41,219 nt of DNA from Eubacteriales bacterium (GTDB taxonomy: Bacteria > Bacillota > Clostridia > Lachnospirales > Lachnospiraceae). Made by a program: the position numbers and the translations under genes. Of the stretch, positions 8,450-17,830 are shown in pieces. Location of the stretch: NCBI GenBank assembly GCA_030527665.1, contig JAUNAK010000020.1:1-41219 (forward strand), read 5' to 3'. Numbering within the stretch: position 1 is the first letter of the stretch; each line of letters starts with the position of its first letter. The notes below the pieces were generated by a model that was not told the DNA's origin, did no database searches, and saw nothing but the letters and a program-made list of their open reading frames with translations.

Positions 8450-9623
8450 GATTATGCAGATGACCGAGGAAAACGTACTGCATACCTACAATCGTTTTCC
8501 GGTCGTTTTTGAAAAGGGTGACGGTGTACGTCTGTATGACACTGACGGTAAGGAATATCTGGATTTTGCCGCAGGTATTGCCGTTTTTTCCCTGGGATAC
8601 AACAACAAAGACTATAATGATGCGCTGAAGGACCAGATCGATAAACTGATCCATACGTCCAACCTGTATTATAATGTTCCGCTGGCAGAGGCTTCCCGCA
8701 AGCTGGTCGAGTCCTGCGGGATGAGCAAGGCGTTTTTTACCAACAGCGGTACAGAGGCCATCGAAGGTGCAATCAAAGCAGCCAGAAAATATGCCTGGCT
8801 GAAGGACGGCAGTACCGATCATGAGATCATTGCCATGCAGCATTCCTTCCACGGAAGAAGTCTGGGTGCGCTGTCGGTAACCGGCAATGCCGGCTACCAG
8901 GAGCCTTTCAAACCGTTGATCGGCGGTGTGAAGTTTGCCGAGTTCAACAATCTGGACAGTGTAAAAGAACAGATCACCGAAAAGACCTGTGCCATTATTC
9001 TGGAGACCGTACAGGGCGAAGGCGGTATTTATCCGGCAGATCCGGAATTCCTGCAGGGAATCCGTGCGATCTGTGATGAGAAGGATATCCTGCTTATTCT
9101 GGATGAGATCCAGTGCGGTATGGGCAGAACCGGATCCATGTGGGCATGGCAGGCATACGGCGTGCAGCCGGATATTATGACCTGTGCGAAGGCTCTGGGC
9201 TGCGGTGTGCCGGTAGGTGCGTTTGTCCTGAATGAAAAAACAGCAAAGGCTTCTCTGGTTCCGGGCGATCACGGAACGACTTACGGAGGAAATCCGCTGG
9301 CTATGCGCGCGGTATCCACCGTGTTTGATCTGTATGAGAAGCTGGATGTAACAGCACATGTTAATCAGGTATCTGCATATCTGGACAAGAAGCTGGATGA
9401 GCTTGCTGCAAAATATGATTTTCTTACCGCACATCGCGGAAAGGGATTGATGCAGGGACTGGTTGTGGAAGGACGGCCGGTCGGTGAGATCGTGAAAAAG
9501 GCACTGGAGAACGGACTGGTCGTGATCGTGGCCGGACATGATGTGCTGCGAATGGTGCCGCCGCTGGTGATCACTGAGAAAGATGTAGATGAGATGGTAG
9601 AGAAGCTGGAAGCTTCTTTCTGA
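8436..9623 (+). CDS. argD: acetylornithine aminotransferase
   Basis: A 395-residue class III PLP aminotransferase that converts N-acetylglutamate semialdehyde to N-acetylornithine, using glutamate as amino donor. [18 protein letters not shown] holds the phosphate-binding turn, [15 protein letters not shown] contains the PLP-contacting Asp, and Lys252 in TCAKALG is the Schiff-base lysine. The ATG at 8436 follows GAAGGAGAG and lies inside the end of argB; a start seven codons upstream is possible but less well placed. It is the last gene of the operon and is followed by a long hairpin. Confidence 0.97.
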   Translation: MAANEIMQMTEENVLHTYNRFPVVFEKGDGVRLYDTDGKEYLDFAAGIAVFSLGYNNKDYNDALKDQIDKLIHTSNLYYNVPLAEASRKLVESCGMSKAFFTNSGTEAIEGAIKAARKYAWLKDGSTDHEIIAMQHSFHGRSLGALSVTGNAGYQEPFKPLIGGVKFAEFNNLDSVKEQITEKTCAIILETVQGEGGIYPADPEFLQGIRAICDEKDILLILDEIQCGMGRTGSMWAWQAYGVQPDIMTCAKALGCGVPVGAFVLNEKTAKASLVPGDHGTTYGGNPLAMRAVSTVFDLYEKLDVTAHVNQVSAYLDKKLDELAAKYDFLTAHRGKGLMQGLVVEGRPVGEIVKKALENGLVVIVAGHDVLRMVPPLVITEKDVDEMVEKLEASF

Positions 9624-9641
9624 AAATAAATAGAGAACAAT

Positions 9642-9690
9642 GAAAGACGACGGATTTCTGCATAAAGCAGAGATTCGTCGTCTTTCTGTT
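9642..9690 (+). terminator. hairpin terminator after argD
   Basis: A 20-pair stem, 9642-9661 / 9667-9686, with three G-T pairs and loop ataaa. Only a short T-rich run follows, so termination may be partial. Confidence 0.75.
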
Positions 9691-9888
9691 AGGAGGAACA
9701 ATTCTCGCAAAAGAGCCGAGGGCGAAAGGTGAGTGTTATGTGCGATCTATGCAGATGCACCTGGCGATAAGTGAAACAGATAATCTTCGATTTTCGTAAT
9801 CGAACTTATACAAAGTAAAGCGACCGAAGGGAAGCTAGAGTCTGGTACAGCGCGTTTGGCTTCTCTGTAACAAATTTGTCACAACATG
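9691..9888. other. intergenic region with a possible 10-codon ORF and hairpins
   Basis: About 200 bases lie between the argD hairpin and the comEA promoter. AGGAGGA at 9691-9697 has no matching start codon. A tiny frame, 9738-9770, encodes MCDLCRCTWR behind AGGTGAG. A perfect hairpin, TTCGATT-ttcgt-AATCGAA, lies at 9786-9804. No known riboswitch or RNA gene was recognised. Confidence 0.35.
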
Positions 9889-9889
9889 C

Positions 9890-9918
9890 TTGTAATTGTT
9901 AAGAAAATTCGTTACAAT
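9890..9918 (+). promoter_or_regulatory. comEA promoter
   Basis: TTGTAA (9890-9895), a 17-base spacer, then TACAAT (9913-9918). It excludes the ATG at 9917 as comEA start, since that codon overlaps the -10 box. Confidence 0.65.
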
Positions 9919-9988
9919 GAGTAAAGGTCAGTTAGCATGCGCTTCGTATATCCATATATTCACAGGGGCAATTGCAAGGACATTGCAG

Positions 9989-10837
9989 GTGAGTGGAAGG
10001 AAAAAGTATGTTGTTTGGCCGGTGGTTTGTTTATGGATCTGCCTGCTGTCTGTTCCGTTGACGGGATGTGCAGGAAGGCAGGAGACCGTGTATATGCTGG
10101 GTGCTTCTTCGGAATCCGAAGAGAGCCGTTCCGTGGAGCCGGAGAGTGCCGACGCGAAGAGCAGTGCTTTCGGAAAGGGGAATGCAGAGAATGCTGCATC
10201 CGGAAACGGAGAAACCAAGAACAGTACCTTCGGAAACGGAGCTGGAAACGATGCGGATGCATCGGGTTCCGGGAACGCGGCTTCCGAAGATACAGAGCGT
10301 ACAGAAGGCAGCAATACGACAGGTAATGCAGGGGCAGACCGAAACGGGGAAACCGTGAACGGGAAGCAGACGGGAACGATCTTTGTCTATGTCTGCGGCG
10401 CAGTTGCTGTGCCGGGCGTGTATGAACTTCCGGAGGGCAGCCGGGTCTATGAGGCAGTCGCTGCAGCGGGAGGACTTCTTCCGGAGGCAGATGAGCGCTG
10501 TCTGAATCAGGCGGTGCTGCTGACAGACGGACTGCAGATCACGGTTTTTACAAGAGAAGAGACCGCAGGAAAGGTGCCGGCGGAAAGTATGGTAACCGGA
10601 ATGACCGGAGACGCTGCGGCGGGCGGCACAGCTGACAGCGGTACGGGAAAGGTAAATCTGAATACGGCCGATAAGGAGGAGCTGATGACACTCCCGGGAA
10701 TCGGTGCAGCGAGGGCGGAGTCGATCATCCGCTACCGGACGGAGAACGGCAGTTTTTCGAGCATTGAGGATATTCAGAATATCGAAGGAATCAAAGCAAA
10801 AGCGTTTGAAAAAATTAAAGATTATATAGAAGTTTGA
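9989..10837 (+). CDS. comEA: ComEA family competence protein, lipoprotein form
   Basis: A 282-residue DNA-binding protein of transformation. With the GTG start at 9989 (AAGGA upstream) the N-terminus is a lipoprotein signal with lipobox LTGC and acylated Cys27. A Ser/Glu/Gly/Asn-rich linker follows to about residue 130, with degenerate FGNG-type repeats. Next is an SLBB domain, FVYVCGAVAVPGVYELPEG, and a C-terminal helix-hairpin-helix pair beginning VNLNTADKEELMTLPGIG. ComEA binds incoming double-stranded DNA at the outer face of the membrane and hands it to ComEC. The classic Bacillus protein uses a transmembrane anchor; a lipid anchor here is a variation. comEC lies 3.4 kb downstream, after three other genes. 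Confidence 0.9.
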   Translation: MSGRKKYVVWPVVCLWICLLSVPLTGCAGRQETVYMLGASSESEESRSVEPESADAKSSAFGKGNAENAASGNGETKNSTFGNGAGNDADASGSGNAASEDTERTEGSNTTGNAGADRNGETVNGKQTGTIFVYVCGAVAVPGVYELPEGSRVYEAVAAAGGLLPEADERCLNQAVLLTDGLQITVFTREETAGKVPAESMVTGMTGDAAAGGTADSGTGKVNLNTADKEELMTLPGIGAARAESIIRYRTENGSFSSIEDIQNIEGIKAKAFEKIKDYIEV

Positions 10838-10850
10838 TAGAGGTTAAAGA

Positions 10851-11540
10851 ATGGCAAATAAAGTACTTGTAGTGGATGACGAGAAATTAATTGTAAAGGG
10901 TATTCGTTTTTCCCTGGAACAGGACGGATACGAGGTATCCTGTGCATATGACGGTGAAGAGGCGCTGAGCATGGCGCGTGACAACGAGTATGATATTATT
11001 CTTCTGGATCTGATGCTTCCGAAGCTGAACGGTCTGGACGTATGCCAGCAGGTACGTGAGTTTTCATCCGTTCCGATCATTATGCTGACGGCGAAGGGTG
11101 AAGACATGGATAAGATCATGGGACTGGAGTACGGTGCCGATGACTATATCACCAAGCCGTTCAATATTCTGGAGGTGAAGGCAAGAATCAAGGCGATCCT
11201 TCGCCGTACACGCAAGCAGGCAGCTGCTCCGGAGAAGGCTAAGGTCGTAAAAGCCGGTGATCTGAAGCTCGACTGCGATTCCAGACGGGTATTCATCGGA
11301 GAGAAGGAAGTAAATCTGACAGCGAAGGAATTTGACGTTCTGCAGCTGCTGGTATTCAATCCGAACAAGGTATACAGCCGTGAAAATCTGCTGAATATCG
11401 TATGGGGATATGAATATCCGGGAGATGTTCGTACGGTCGATGTACATATTCGTCGTCTGCGCGAGAAGATCGAGGAGAATCCGAGTGAGCCGAAGTATGT
11501 ACACACCAAATGGGGCGTGGGATATTACTTCCAGGCATAA
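10851..11540 (+). CDS. OmpR-family response regulator
   Basis: A 229-residue regulator. The receiver domain (1-120) has acidic Asp9/Asp10, phospho-acceptor Asp53 in ILLDLMLP, Thr80 and Lys102 in TKPF. The winged-helix DNA-binding domain fills about 130-229, with LTAKEFDVLQLL and RTVDVHIRRLREKI. It resembles the WalR/PhoP group. It follows comEA by 13 bases and is separated from its kinase by 196 bases containing a hairpin. Targets cannot be told from sequence. Confidence 0.93.
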   Translation: MANKVLVVDDEKLIVKGIRFSLEQDGYEVSCAYDGEEALSMARDNEYDIILLDLMLPKLNGLDVCQQVREFSSVPIIMLTAKGEDMDKIMGLEYGADDYITKPFNILEVKARIKAILRRTRKQAAAPEKAKVVKAGDLKLDCDSRRVFIGEKEVNLTAKEFDVLQLLVFNPNKVYSRENLLNIVWGYEYPGDVRTVDVHIRRLREKIEENPSEPKYVHTKWGVGYYFQA

Positions 11541-11670
11541 GCAGCATAGGAATTCGACAGGAAGAAAAGGGAACGATGGATCATGGGATTCGGCAATAGA
11601 AAGCTGCTTTGCAGCTGCCGGATCTATTTGGGCGGTCCCGACAGTAAAGGATAATATATGTAATGGAAAG

Positions 11671-11722
11671 AACAGGTATCGTCGGACGCTGCTGAAAAGG
11701 CTGTGCAAACGATGCCTGTTTT
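11671..11722 (+). promoter_or_regulatory. hairpin between response regulator and kinase genes
   Basis: AACAGGTATCGT (11671-11682) pairs with ACGATGCCTGTT (11709-11720), one G-T pair, and four T residues follow. The kinase ribosome binding site starts right behind it, so it may act as an attenuator that lowers kinase expression relative to the regulator. A smaller hairpin, agctgc-ttt-gcagct, lies at about 11601-11616 in the same spacer. Confidence 0.5.
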
Positions 11723-11736
11723 AGGGTGCAAATACA

Positions 11737-13176
11737 GTGAATAGAAAAAAGAGAAATGGTTTTTTCAGAAGTATCCGTTTTCGGATCATGATACTCCTGA
11801 TCGTGATCGGCATTGTACCTTCGGTCATTGTCGAGAATGTTCTGGTACGCCGGTATGAGACCAGAGCGGTTTCCCAGAGAACCGTTATCGTCAAAAACCA
11901 GTGCGATACGATACTCGATGAGATGACAGCGGAAAAATATCTGGATGATCCGAATAATGAGGTGCTGAACCGGGAATTTGGCGTGCTGACCAATATTTAC
12001 GGCGGTCGTATTCTGGTCATCAACCGGAATGGTCAGGTCATTTCGGATACCTTTAATATGGATACGGGAAAATATTCGCTCTCGCAGGAAGTCGTGCAGT
12101 GTCTGAACGGACAGGAATCCTCCCTTTATGATGACGATAATCATTACATCGAGATCACCAGAGCGATCCGGGATCCGGAAAGTGCAGATCCCAAAGCGGT
12201 GCAGGGGGTTTTTCTGATCAGCGTTTCAACGATGGAGATCCAGAACAGCCGCGGAGAGCTGGCACGCATGGGACTTCTGATCCTGGCAGTCGTGATCGTT
12301 ATGATCCTGGTACTGGGATATATTCTGTCCGGTCTGTTTGTGCGCCCGTTCAAGACGATCACATCCGAGATCGAAGGAATTACAGACGGCTATCAGAATG
12401 AAAAGATCCATGTGGACACCTACCAGGAGACTGAGCTGATCTCGGATGCGTTCAACCGCATGCTTGCCCGGGTACGCAGTGTGGATGACAGCCGCGAAGA
12501 ATTCGTTTCCAACGTGTCGCACGAGCTGAAGACTCCGCTGGCATCCATGAAGGTTCTGGCGGATTCCCTGAATATGGATCCCAATGCGCCGCTGGAGCAG
12601 TATAAGGAATTCATGACGGATATTTCCGCTGAGATCGACAGAGAGAACCGGATCATTACCGACCTTCTGGATCTGGTCAAGCTGGACAAGAAGGCTTCCA
12701 ATCTGAATATTGAAGAAACGAATATCAATGAAGAGCTGGAACACATTGTGAAGCGGCTGACACCGATCGCGGATAAGGCAAATGTAAAGCTGATCCTGGA
12801 CAGCTTCCGTCCGATCACGGCTGAGATCGATGAGACGAAGCTGACACTGGCTTTCACCAATATCATTGAAAATGCCATCAAATACAACAAGCCGGAGGGC
12901 GGCTGGATCCGTATTTCGCTGAACGCAGACCGAAAATATTTCTTTGTTACCATCGCGGACTCCGGAATCGGCATTCCGCAGGAGGATATCGATCATATCT
13001 TTGAGCGTTTTTACCGTGTGGATAAGAGCCATTCCAGAGAGATCGGCGGAACCGGTCTGGGACTGGCCATTACCAAGAGTACGATCGTCATGCATCGCGG
13101 AGCCATCCGTGTAACCAGCAAAGTCGGTGAGGGAACGACCTTCTCGATCCGTATCCCGCTGATCTATGTAGCATAA
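11737..13176 (+). CDS. sensor histidine kinase (HAMP, HisKA, HATPase)
   Basis: A 479-residue membrane kinase. Helix 1 is near residues 16-35, an extracellular sensor region follows to about 175, and helix 2 (ILAVVIVMILVLGYILSGLF) leads into a HAMP domain. The dimerisation helix SNVSHELKTP carries phospho-acceptor His262. The ATP-binding domain shows NIIENAIKYNK, ADSGIGIP, FERFYRVD and GGTGLGLAI. It starts with GTG at 11737 behind AGGG. Partner of the preceding response regulator. The signal is unknown; the layout resembles WalK/PhoR-type kinases of Gram-positive bacteria. Confidence 0.93.
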   Translation: MNRKKRNGFFRSIRFRIMILLIVIGIVPSVIVENVLVRRYETRAVSQRTVIVKNQCDTILDEMTAEKYLDDPNNEVLNREFGVLTNIYGGRILVINRNGQVISDTFNMDTGKYSLSQEVVQCLNGQESSLYDDDNHYIEITRAIRDPESADPKAVQGVFLISVSTMEIQNSRGELARMGLLILAVVIVMILVLGYILSGLFVRPFKTITSEIEGITDGYQNEKIHVDTYQETELISDAFNRMLARVRSVDDSREEFVSNVSHELKTPLASMKVLADSLNMDPNAPLEQYKEFMTDISAEIDRENRIITDLLDLVKLDKKASNLNIEETNINEELEHIVKRLTPIADKANVKLILDSFRPITAEIDETKLTLAFTNIIENAIKYNKPEGGWIRISLNADRKYFFVTIADSGIGIPQEDIDHIFERFYRVDKSHSREIGGTGLGLAITKSTIVMHRGAIRVTSKVGEGTTFSIRIPLIYVA

Positions 13177-13185
13177 GGAGTACGG

Positions 13186-14181
13186 ATGATGAACAGAAAA
13201 AACAGTTTAAAAAACATAGCAAGAAGATACGGCGCAGCCTGTCTGGGAGCGGTTCTGCTTCTGACTTCGGCATCTGTCGGACTGACCGGCTGCGGCATGG
13301 ACACCGAGATCTCCGATATGTCTCGGGAAATGATCCAGGAGGAAGAACAGCAGACCTATCTGTATCAGCTGAATGAGGACGGCGACTGCATTCTCCGAAG
13401 TGAATACAGCTTTGAGCAGCCGGATACCGAGGGGCGGATCACGGAGATGGTCGCAAAGGCAGCAGCAGCTCCGGAGGATACGGGCAAAAAGAGTCTGCTT
13501 CCGGAAAATACCACGATCAAAGTCGATAATCTGACAGACGGTATCCTTACATTGCAGCTGAGCGGTGCGATGAAGGGGATGCGGAATGCCTCGGAAGTAC
13601 TGACGATCGGCGGACTGGTTCGAACCTTTATCCAGATCGACGGGGTAGACGGAGTTGCGTTTAAAGTAAACGGAGGGGCACTGAAGGATTCCTACGGAAA
13701 AGAGCTGGGGGTATTTACAGAATCCAGTTTTGTAGAAAATTCCGGCAAGACGATCAATACCTATCTGAGCGCCTCTATGACTCTGTATTTTACGGATCAG
13801 ACCGGCACCTATCTGGTACCCGAGATCCGGAAGGTATATTACAGCAGCAATGAATCGCTGGAACAGGCGGTTCTGGAGGAATTGATCCGAGGACCGAAGG
13901 AAGAAGGACATTATCCGGTTCTGGCAGCGGATTCCTCGATCACCAGTGTGATTCCGGGCGGAGATGTCTGCTATGTCAACTTCGGCAAGAGCATCGATGC
14001 CACCAGTCTGCTGAGTGTCAGTGCGGAGATCCCGATCTATGCGGTGGTGGACTCCCTGGCAGTTACCTGCAATACAGAGAAGGTACAGATCTCCATTAAC
14101 GGAGAAAGTGATATGCTTTTCCGTAACAAGATGGATCTGAAACAAACCTACGAAAAAAATATGGATCTGATTCTGCGGTAA
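13186..14181 (+). CDS. GerMN-domain lipoprotein
   Basis: A 331-residue exported protein. The N-terminus is a lipoprotein signal with lipobox LTGC (Cys36). Two GerMN domains follow, about residues 70-180 and 195-325. The second contains EQAVLEELIRGPKEEG, the typical GerMN segment. GerM proteins act in sporulation and germination; lipoprotein forms also occur next to WalK/PhoR-like two-component systems, as here, nine bases after the kinase. This context suggests cell-wall or envelope sensing, but the exact function is unknown. TAAGGAG precedes the ATG pair at 13186 and 13189; either could be used. Confidence 0.85.
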   Translation: MMNRKNSLKNIARRYGAACLGAVLLLTSASVGLTGCGMDTEISDMSREMIQEEEQQTYLYQLNEDGDCILRSEYSFEQPDTEGRITEMVAKAAAAPEDTGKKSLLPENTTIKVDNLTDGILTLQLSGAMKGMRNASEVLTIGGLVRTFIQIDGVDGVAFKVNGGALKDSYGKELGVFTESSFVENSGKTINTYLSASMTLYFTDQTGTYLVPEIRKVYYSSNESLEQAVLEELIRGPKEEGHYPVLAADSSITSVIPGGDVCYVNFGKSIDATSLLSVSAEIPIYAVVDSLAVTCNTEKVQISINGESDMLFRNKMDLKQTYEKNMDLILR

Positions 14182-14205
14182 GCAAAATTGCAGAAAGGAA
14201 GCATC

Positions 14206-16584
14206 ATGAACAAACGCCCGATCTGCTGGGTATGTCTGCTCTGGATGCTCGTCATATGGATCTGCCGGCTGACAGGCGTCCCGATCTTCGGGGCGCCGGC
14301 AGTATCGGAACGGGTATCCGAAGCCCTGACGTTCGGAAGATACACCTCGGTACAGGGAAGAGTTGCCGGGCGTCAGCAAAAAGAAAATTCTATTCAATAT
14401 ATCTTATCTGATTCTACTGCCGTGCTCTGCGGCGAACAAATCCACTTAAAAAAAGTAAAAGTAACAGTTTTTACCGATGCGGAGATTTTTGTACATGCAT
14501 CCGTAACGGAGCGTATGGGACTTTCTGTCATATCCCGGTCTGATATTCCCATTGGTTCGCTTATTGAAGCGGAAGGAAAACTGTCTTATATCGAACAAGC
14601 CTCCAATCCCGGTCAGTTTGACAGCCGGGCTTATTACGCATGCCGGAAGATCTATGTGCAGATGACCACCTCTTCAATAGAAGTAAAACAGTACGGCGGC
14701 GGATTACGGGAGTGGCTGCAGTGCCGCCGGGAAAAGATCCGTATGAATCTGGAACAGACGATGCACCGGGAACCGGCGGGTGTCCTGTCGGCCATGCTGC
14801 TTGGCGATAAAAGCCTGCTGTCCGAGGAAAGTACCCGGAATTTCCGTTACAGTGGTGTCAGTCATGTGCTGGCGATCTCCGGACTGCATATCACGATGCT
14901 GGGAGTGGCTGTGTATGAACTGCTGCTGAAGCTTCTGATCCGGATCTTCGGAATATACCGCGGAAGGCGATGCATTGCTGCAGCAGCGGGAACGGCTGCC
15001 GTGCTCATGGGCACGTACTGTCTGTTCACCGGTCTGCCGGTCTCTGCCTGCCGGGCGTGTGTGATGTTCTTTGTTTTTCTGCTGGGAAAAATACTGCGGA
15101 AGAGCTACGATCTTCTCTGTGCACTTGCCTTTGCGGCGCTGCTGCTTCTGCTTGCCGCTCCCGGCTATCTGTTCGATGCCGGATTCCTGCTTTCTTTCGC
15201 GGCCGTTCTGGGTGTGGCAGTTCTCTATCCGGCTCTGCTGAGGATGCTGCCGAAGGACTTCTGGAAGAAGCGAAAGCACCGAAGCCGTCGCCTGGAAGGC
15301 ATTCTGGAAGCAATTCTTGCCTGGATGTCCATCAATCTCGTTCTGATGCCACTGTCCTGCCGGTACTTTTATGAGCTTCCGGTATACGGGCTCGCTGCAA
15401 ATCTGCTGCTTGTTCCCTGCATGGGACTGCTGATGGGGATTGGTCTGATCGGAAGCCTCCTGTGCTTTCTGTCACTTCGAATCGGCGGACTGGTGCTTCT
15501 TCTCGCAGACTGGTTTCTTCTGGCGACAGAGAAACTGACCGGGTATGTACGCATGCTGCCTGGAGCCGTATGGATCACCGGACAGCCGGCAGACTGGCAG
15601 CTGTGGGGATATTACGGACTGCTGCTGGCGGCTGTATTGCTGCTGAGAAAAGAGAATACCGGGCATGATCTGCCTGTGGAACGTAAAGAAAAAAAGCGTA
15701 TGAAGGAAAAACGCAGAAAATGGTGCAGATATCTGCTTCCTCCGGCAGTGGTGTTCCTGGGACTGACTATTCTGTTCGATCGGCCGCTGCCGGCGGACTC
15801 CCTGACCATGCTGGATGTGGGACAGGGGGATGCTCTTGTCCTTCGTTCGGAAGCCGGACATACCTATCTGCTCGACGGCGGAAGCAGCAATGTGACAGAC
15901 GTGGGACAATACCGAATACTTCCTTATCTGAAGCAGCAGGGGATCCGGGAGATCGAAGGGATTTTTCTGACTCACGAAGACGCAGATCATACTAACGGGA
16001 TTCTGGAATTGATGGATGCAGCAGCCAATAAAGATACTGTGATCCGGATCCGTCGCGTCCTGCTTCCGGAAAGTATGCGGGGCGATCCGGTGCAGAAGCA
16101 GATGGCGAAGTACTGCAGGATGCTGGATATACCGCTTCAGTACGTATCTGCAGGCGACAGGATCACAGACGGACAGATGGGGATGCAGGTTCTGCATCCG
16201 CTTCGCAGCGGCGGAGCACGGGAAGGAAATGCCGGTTCTCTGGTTCTGGAGATCCGATGCAGAGGCTACCGGGCATTGCTGACCGGAGATCTGGAGGGAG
16301 AAGGAGAAACGGATATTCAGCAGGAGCTGCAGGATGTGGATCTGCTGAAGGTCGCGCACCACGGATCCCGCTATTCAACACCACAGGAGATGCTGCAGAT
16401 CCTCCGGCCGGAGCTGGCATTGATATCCGCCCCAAAGCAGAGCACCTACGGACATCCGCACAGGGAACTGCTGGAACGTTTGGAGCAGGCCGGTGCGGAT
16501 GTATGGATCACCCGGGATAAAGGGGCGGTTACCGTGCGGTTTGAAGAAGGAAGGATGACGGCGGAAGCGTTTTTTCGGGAATAA
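14206..16584 (+). CDS. comEC: ComEC/Rec2 DNA uptake channel with metallo-beta-lactamase domain
   Basis: A 792-residue membrane protein that carries single-stranded DNA into the cell during transformation. An N-terminal helix and DUF4131-like region are followed by the Competence domain with many membrane helices, about residues 200-500, containing SGLHITMLG and LPVSACRA. A metallo-beta-lactamase-like domain starts at MLDVGQGDALVL near residue 533; THEDADHTNG carries metal-site residues His590 to His595. This domain is thought to degrade the non-transported strand. The ATG at 14206 follows GAAAGGAA, 24 bases after the GerMN gene. Length matches the family. Confidence 0.95.
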   Translation: MNKRPICWVCLLWMLVIWICRLTGVPIFGAPAVSERVSEALTFGRYTSVQGRVAGRQQKENSIQYILSDSTAVLCGEQIHLKKVKVTVFTDAEIFVHASVTERMGLSVISRSDIPIGSLIEAEGKLSYIEQASNPGQFDSRAYYACRKIYVQMTTSSIEVKQYGGGLREWLQCRREKIRMNLEQTMHREPAGVLSAMLLGDKSLLSEESTRNFRYSGVSHVLAISGLHITMLGVAVYELLLKLLIRIFGIYRGRRCIAAAAGTAAVLMGTYCLFTGLPVSACRACVMFFVFLLGKILRKSYDLLCALAFAALLLLLAAPGYLFDAGFLLSFAAVLGVAVLYPALLRMLPKDFWKKRKHRSRRLEGILEAILAWMSINLVLMPLSCRYFYELPVYGLAANLLLVPCMGLLMGIGLIGSLLCFLSLRIGGLVLLLADWFLLATEKLTGYVRMLPGAVWITGQPADWQLWGYYGLLLAAVLLLRKENTGHDLPVERKEKKRMKEKRRKWCRYLLPPAVVFLGLTILFDRPLPADSLTMLDVGQGDALVLRSEAGHTYLLDGGSSNVTDVGQYRILPYLKQQGIREIEGIFLTHEDADHTNGILELMDAAANKDTVIRIRRVLLPESMRGDPVQKQMAKYCRMLDIPLQYVSAGDRITDGQMGMQVLHPLRSGGAREGNAGSLVLEIRCRGYRALLTGDLEGEGETDIQQELQDVDLLKVAHHGSRYSTPQEMLQILRPELALISAPKQSTYGHPHRELLERLEQAGADVWITRDKGAVTVRFEEGRMTAEAFFRE

Positions 16585-16725
16585 TTTCCGGCAATGCCTG
16601 CAATGGCTTGCACATGCCATGCGCTTGTTCTAAAATGAAGGAACCCTATGCTGTTCGTTATTTGCAGGAATGCGTATAATGTATGGTGTGGGAGATTGAT
16701 TTCGATAAATAATAAGGAAACGATA
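16585..16725 (+). other. comEC-holA spacer
   Basis: The 141-base spacer holds a perfect TATAAT at 16675-16680 but no convincing -35 element, so holA may have its own weak promoter. Short inverted segments near 16593-16620 lack a T-tract. Confidence 0.35.
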
Positions 16726-17703
16726 GTGAAAACAATTCGGGAAGATATAAAGAATCAGACATTCAAACAGGTATATCTGCTTTATGGTACAGAGGCATAC
16801 CTCAGAGAAGATTATAAGAAGAAACTGCTAAAAGCATTGATGCCGGAAGAGGACAGTATGAACATGACTGTATATTCCGGAGCAGCGGTGGATGAGGCAG
16901 AGGTGATCGGTCAGGCAGAGACCATGCCTTTTTTCGCAGATCGACGGGTGATCCTACTGGAGGATACGGGGTTTTTCAAAAAATCCTGCGATAAGCTGGC
17001 AGACTATATGAAGAAACTGCCGGATTATCTGGTCATTGTTTTTGTGGAAGAAGCCATCGACAAGAGAAACAAACTCTGGAAGGCTGTACAGAAAAACGGC
17101 TATGCTGCCGAATTTGCCGAGCAGAGCGAAGCAATTCTGTCCCGCTGGGTGCTGCAGCAGATCACCAAAGAAGGAAAGAAGATCACCGGAGCGGATATGC
17201 AGCATTTTCTGGAGATCACAGGAAATGATATGTCCAATATCAGCAGTGAGCTGGAAAAACTGCTGTCCTATTGTATGGATGCAGACATCATTACCAGAGC
17301 GGATATCGATGCGGTCGCCGCACCGCAGATCACCGGTCAGATCTTCGAGATGGTACGGGCCGTAGCCGAGCACAGACAAAGGGAGGCACTGGATTTCTAT
17401 TATGATCTGCTGGCCTTAAAAGAGCCGCCCATGCGAATCCTTTTTCTTCTGGCAAGGCAGTTTAATCAGCTGTTGACCATCAAGACCATGCAGGCAAACG
17501 GAAAGGGCGTCAATGAGATCGCATCCGCCTGCAAACTGCCGCCATTTGTAGTCAAGAAGTCACAGGCACTCTGCCGCCAGTATTCCACGAAACAGCTGCA
17601 GAGAATCGTCGGCGATATGGTACAGGCGGAAACCGATGTAAAAACCGGACGTTTAAGCGATGCACTCAGCGTGGAGCTGATGATCGTTCGCTGTTCGGCA
17701 TAA
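16726..17703 (+). CDS. holA: DNA polymerase III delta subunit
   Basis: A 325-residue clamp-loader subunit that opens the sliding clamp ring. The start VKTIREDIKNQTFKQVYLLYGTE shows the family opening, where the glycine of the nucleotide-like fold follows VYLLYG. The middle has VIVFVEEAIDKRNKLWK and the C-terminal helical domain contains ILFLLARQFNQLL. The GTG at 16726 follows AAGGAAA; the 26 open codons upstream do not belong to the family. Its place next to comEC is common in Firmicutes. A strong hairpin follows. Confidence 0.93.
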   Translation: MKTIREDIKNQTFKQVYLLYGTEAYLREDYKKKLLKALMPEEDSMNMTVYSGAAVDEAEVIGQAETMPFFADRRVILLEDTGFFKKSCDKLADYMKKLPDYLVIVFVEEAIDKRNKLWKAVQKNGYAAEFAEQSEAILSRWVLQQITKEGKKITGADMQHFLEITGNDMSNISSELEKLLSYCMDADIITRADIDAVAAPQITGQIFEMVRAVAEHRQREALDFYYDLLALKEPPMRILFLLARQFNQLLTIKTMQANGKGVNEIASACKLPPFVVKKSQALCRQYSTKQLQRIVGDMVQAETDVKTGRLSDALSVELMIVRCSA

Positions 17704-17723
17704 AAGAAGCGAAATGACCAACA

Positions 17724-17771
17724 AAACGAATGGGCAGTCTTTTTCACCGGAGAAAAACTGCCCATTCGTTT
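17724..17771. terminator. terminator after holA
   Basis: A 15-pair perfect stem, 17724-17738 / 17757-17771, with an inner tttttc/gagaaaa helix. T-rich sequence lies on both outer sides, so it may also serve the convergent nuclease gene. Confidence 0.85.
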
Positions 17772-17830
17772 ATTGGTGTTGTTTTATAACTGGCATAGAA
17801 CTGCGCCTGTTTGGGTCATATGGCATTCCA

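Noticed and set aside
9896-9988. Upstream starts for comEA
   Set aside because: The ATG at 9917 lies in the -10 box of a good promoter, and the extra residues would hide the lipoprotein signal.
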